Positions 63,178 through 64,000 of a DNA stretch of 64,000 nt are shown here, one piece after another. Source of the DNA: Siphonodentalium dalli (taxonomy: Eukaryota > Mollusca > Scaphopoda > Gadilida > Siphonodentaliidae); the NCBI GenBank assembly GCA_032622095.1, contig CP136066.1, forward strand, positions 44,591,835 through 44,655,834, in the 5' to 3' direction. The notes beneath the pieces were generated by a model. It searched no databases. It saw only the letters and a program-made list of their open reading frames with translations, and was not told the origin of the DNA. Within the stretch, counting starts at the first letter, position 1. Every line of letters begins with the position of its first letter. The translations under genes were made by a program, and so were the position numbers.

Positions 63178-63518
63178 CTGCAAGAGAGACAATAAAAAAT
63201 ACATGCAATTAACAATGTACTCCTATTGATTAAAATAACCAGGTCTAAAAATATTATTTATTAATATTTATTAATATGAACTTATTAACCGAACATTTCC
63301 CACCAATGAATAAATATATCCTTCTGCACTTGTATTATCTTTTTTATCAGTCAGTCGTCTACTCATTTTCATGAACATCCCTCCAAATGAATAATAGACC
63401 ATCCCAATGTATAATTTTATAACTTGAGTGTGAGAATCCATTTTGTATGTGGGCTAAAGCTGTTTACCAGCTGTTGATTTTTTTGGGCTCTAATACAAAA
63501 CCCAAAAGATTGTATATT

Positions 63519-63766
63519 CAAGACTTGAAATAGTGTGTCTGTCATTTGCAGAATGAGGTTCCCAGAGGGTGAATTTAGTGATGCTACCCCACATAGCGGG
63601 CTAGCATCGCCAAATTCACCCTCTGGGAACCTCATTCTGCTGAGGTGTAAGCAGAATGAGGTCCCCAGAGGGTGAATTTGGTGGTGATGCTAGCCCACTA
63701 TGCGGGGTAGCATCACTAAATTCACCCTCTGGGGACCTCATTCTGCAAATGACAGACACACTATAT
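63519..63766. mobile_element. hAT-like double fold-back MITE, right end truncated
   Basis: CAAGACTTGAAATAGTGTGT, two palindromes as at 2324, then CAAATGACAGACACACTATA where TTTCAAGGCTTG is missing. Confidence 0.75.
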
Positions 63767-63840
63767 GGAGTTTAATAATCCTCTCATTGTCCGTAAGAGG
63801 TAGATATTAATTAGTGATCTAAAAGCTCCATCTCGATCTA

Positions 63841-64000
63841 CATTAATGCCCTAAATAATCGACACCTTAACCACAGCAGAATTATGGGTAATTTTTCAGA
63901 ATTTAGTCGGAAATATGGCTTGTTGCCATTCATCGGAAAGCTCTCAGTGAGAGCTTTCCGATGAAATGGCAACAAGCCATATTTCCGACTAAATCCTGAA
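63841..64000. mobile_element. Tc1/mariner-like hairpin MITE, cut by the window edge
   Basis: TA, CATTAATGCCCTAAATAATC and the family hairpin (GCAGAATTATGGGTAATTTT, loop AGCTCTCAGTGAGAGCT). It runs past 64000. Confidence 0.75.

Overview
This window is animal nuclear DNA: spliced genes, long AT-rich introns, and dense DNA-transposon, Helitron and tandem-repeat content. The repeat repertoire (palindromic MITEs, Helitrons with internal tandem repeats, dispersed units ending in GACGGACGGACGG) suggests a lophotrochozoan invertebrate, most likely a mollusc such as a bivalve; that is inference. There is nothing prokaryotic, no CRISPR array and no rRNA or tRNA gene that I can support.

One host gene fills the window on the minus strand. 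I can chain 21 coding exons from 63177 down to a stop codon at 7180 with GT/AG sites and compatible phase at every junction. They encode about 1,570 residues of an ARID4-type (ARID4A/ARID4B, RBBP1 family) chromatin protein. In order these hold an RBB1NT-like domain (63.1-55.5 kb), a complete ARID DNA-binding domain (45.6-37.8 kb), a long Lys/Glu/Asp-rich linker (36.6-29.9 kb), a chromobarrel domain (24.3-21.3 kb), acidic and Ser-rich regions (20.0-9.5 kb) and a C-terminal coiled coil with a basic tail (8.4-7.2 kb). The 5' end, including the expected N-terminal Tudor region, lies beyond 64000. In other animals ARID4 proteins act in the SIN3-HDAC corepressor complex.

The introns are a transposon museum. 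Families supported by termini and target duplications are: TTAA-flanked, piggyBac-like palindromic MITEs (three subfamilies); hAT-like elements with 8-bp duplications; Tc1/mariner-like hairpins with TA duplications; a family with apparent 4-bp duplications; Helitron-like elements ending in a hairpin plus CTAG; a PIF/Harbinger relic with a transposase fragment; and a PIF1-like Helitron helicase relic. A 6.2-kb element with 40-bp inverted termini (47895-54078), next to its own 371-bp derivative, is inserted inside a Helitron and has no recognisable transposase. There are also a higher-order minisatellite (45.6-47.3 kb), a 155-165 bp tandem array (13.3-14.9 kb), a 122-bp array (25.8-27.0 kb) and a roughly 55-bp array (31.0-32.7 kb).

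The most interesting host-gene observation is that three exons have the 3' end of the exon plus its splice donor duplicated downstream in the intron. After the exon ending at 12045 this has made a tandem array of 84-nt units, each open, phase 0 in and out, and bounded by AG and GT (the last copy has lost its donor and runs to a stop). This looks like a newly born cassette-exon array.
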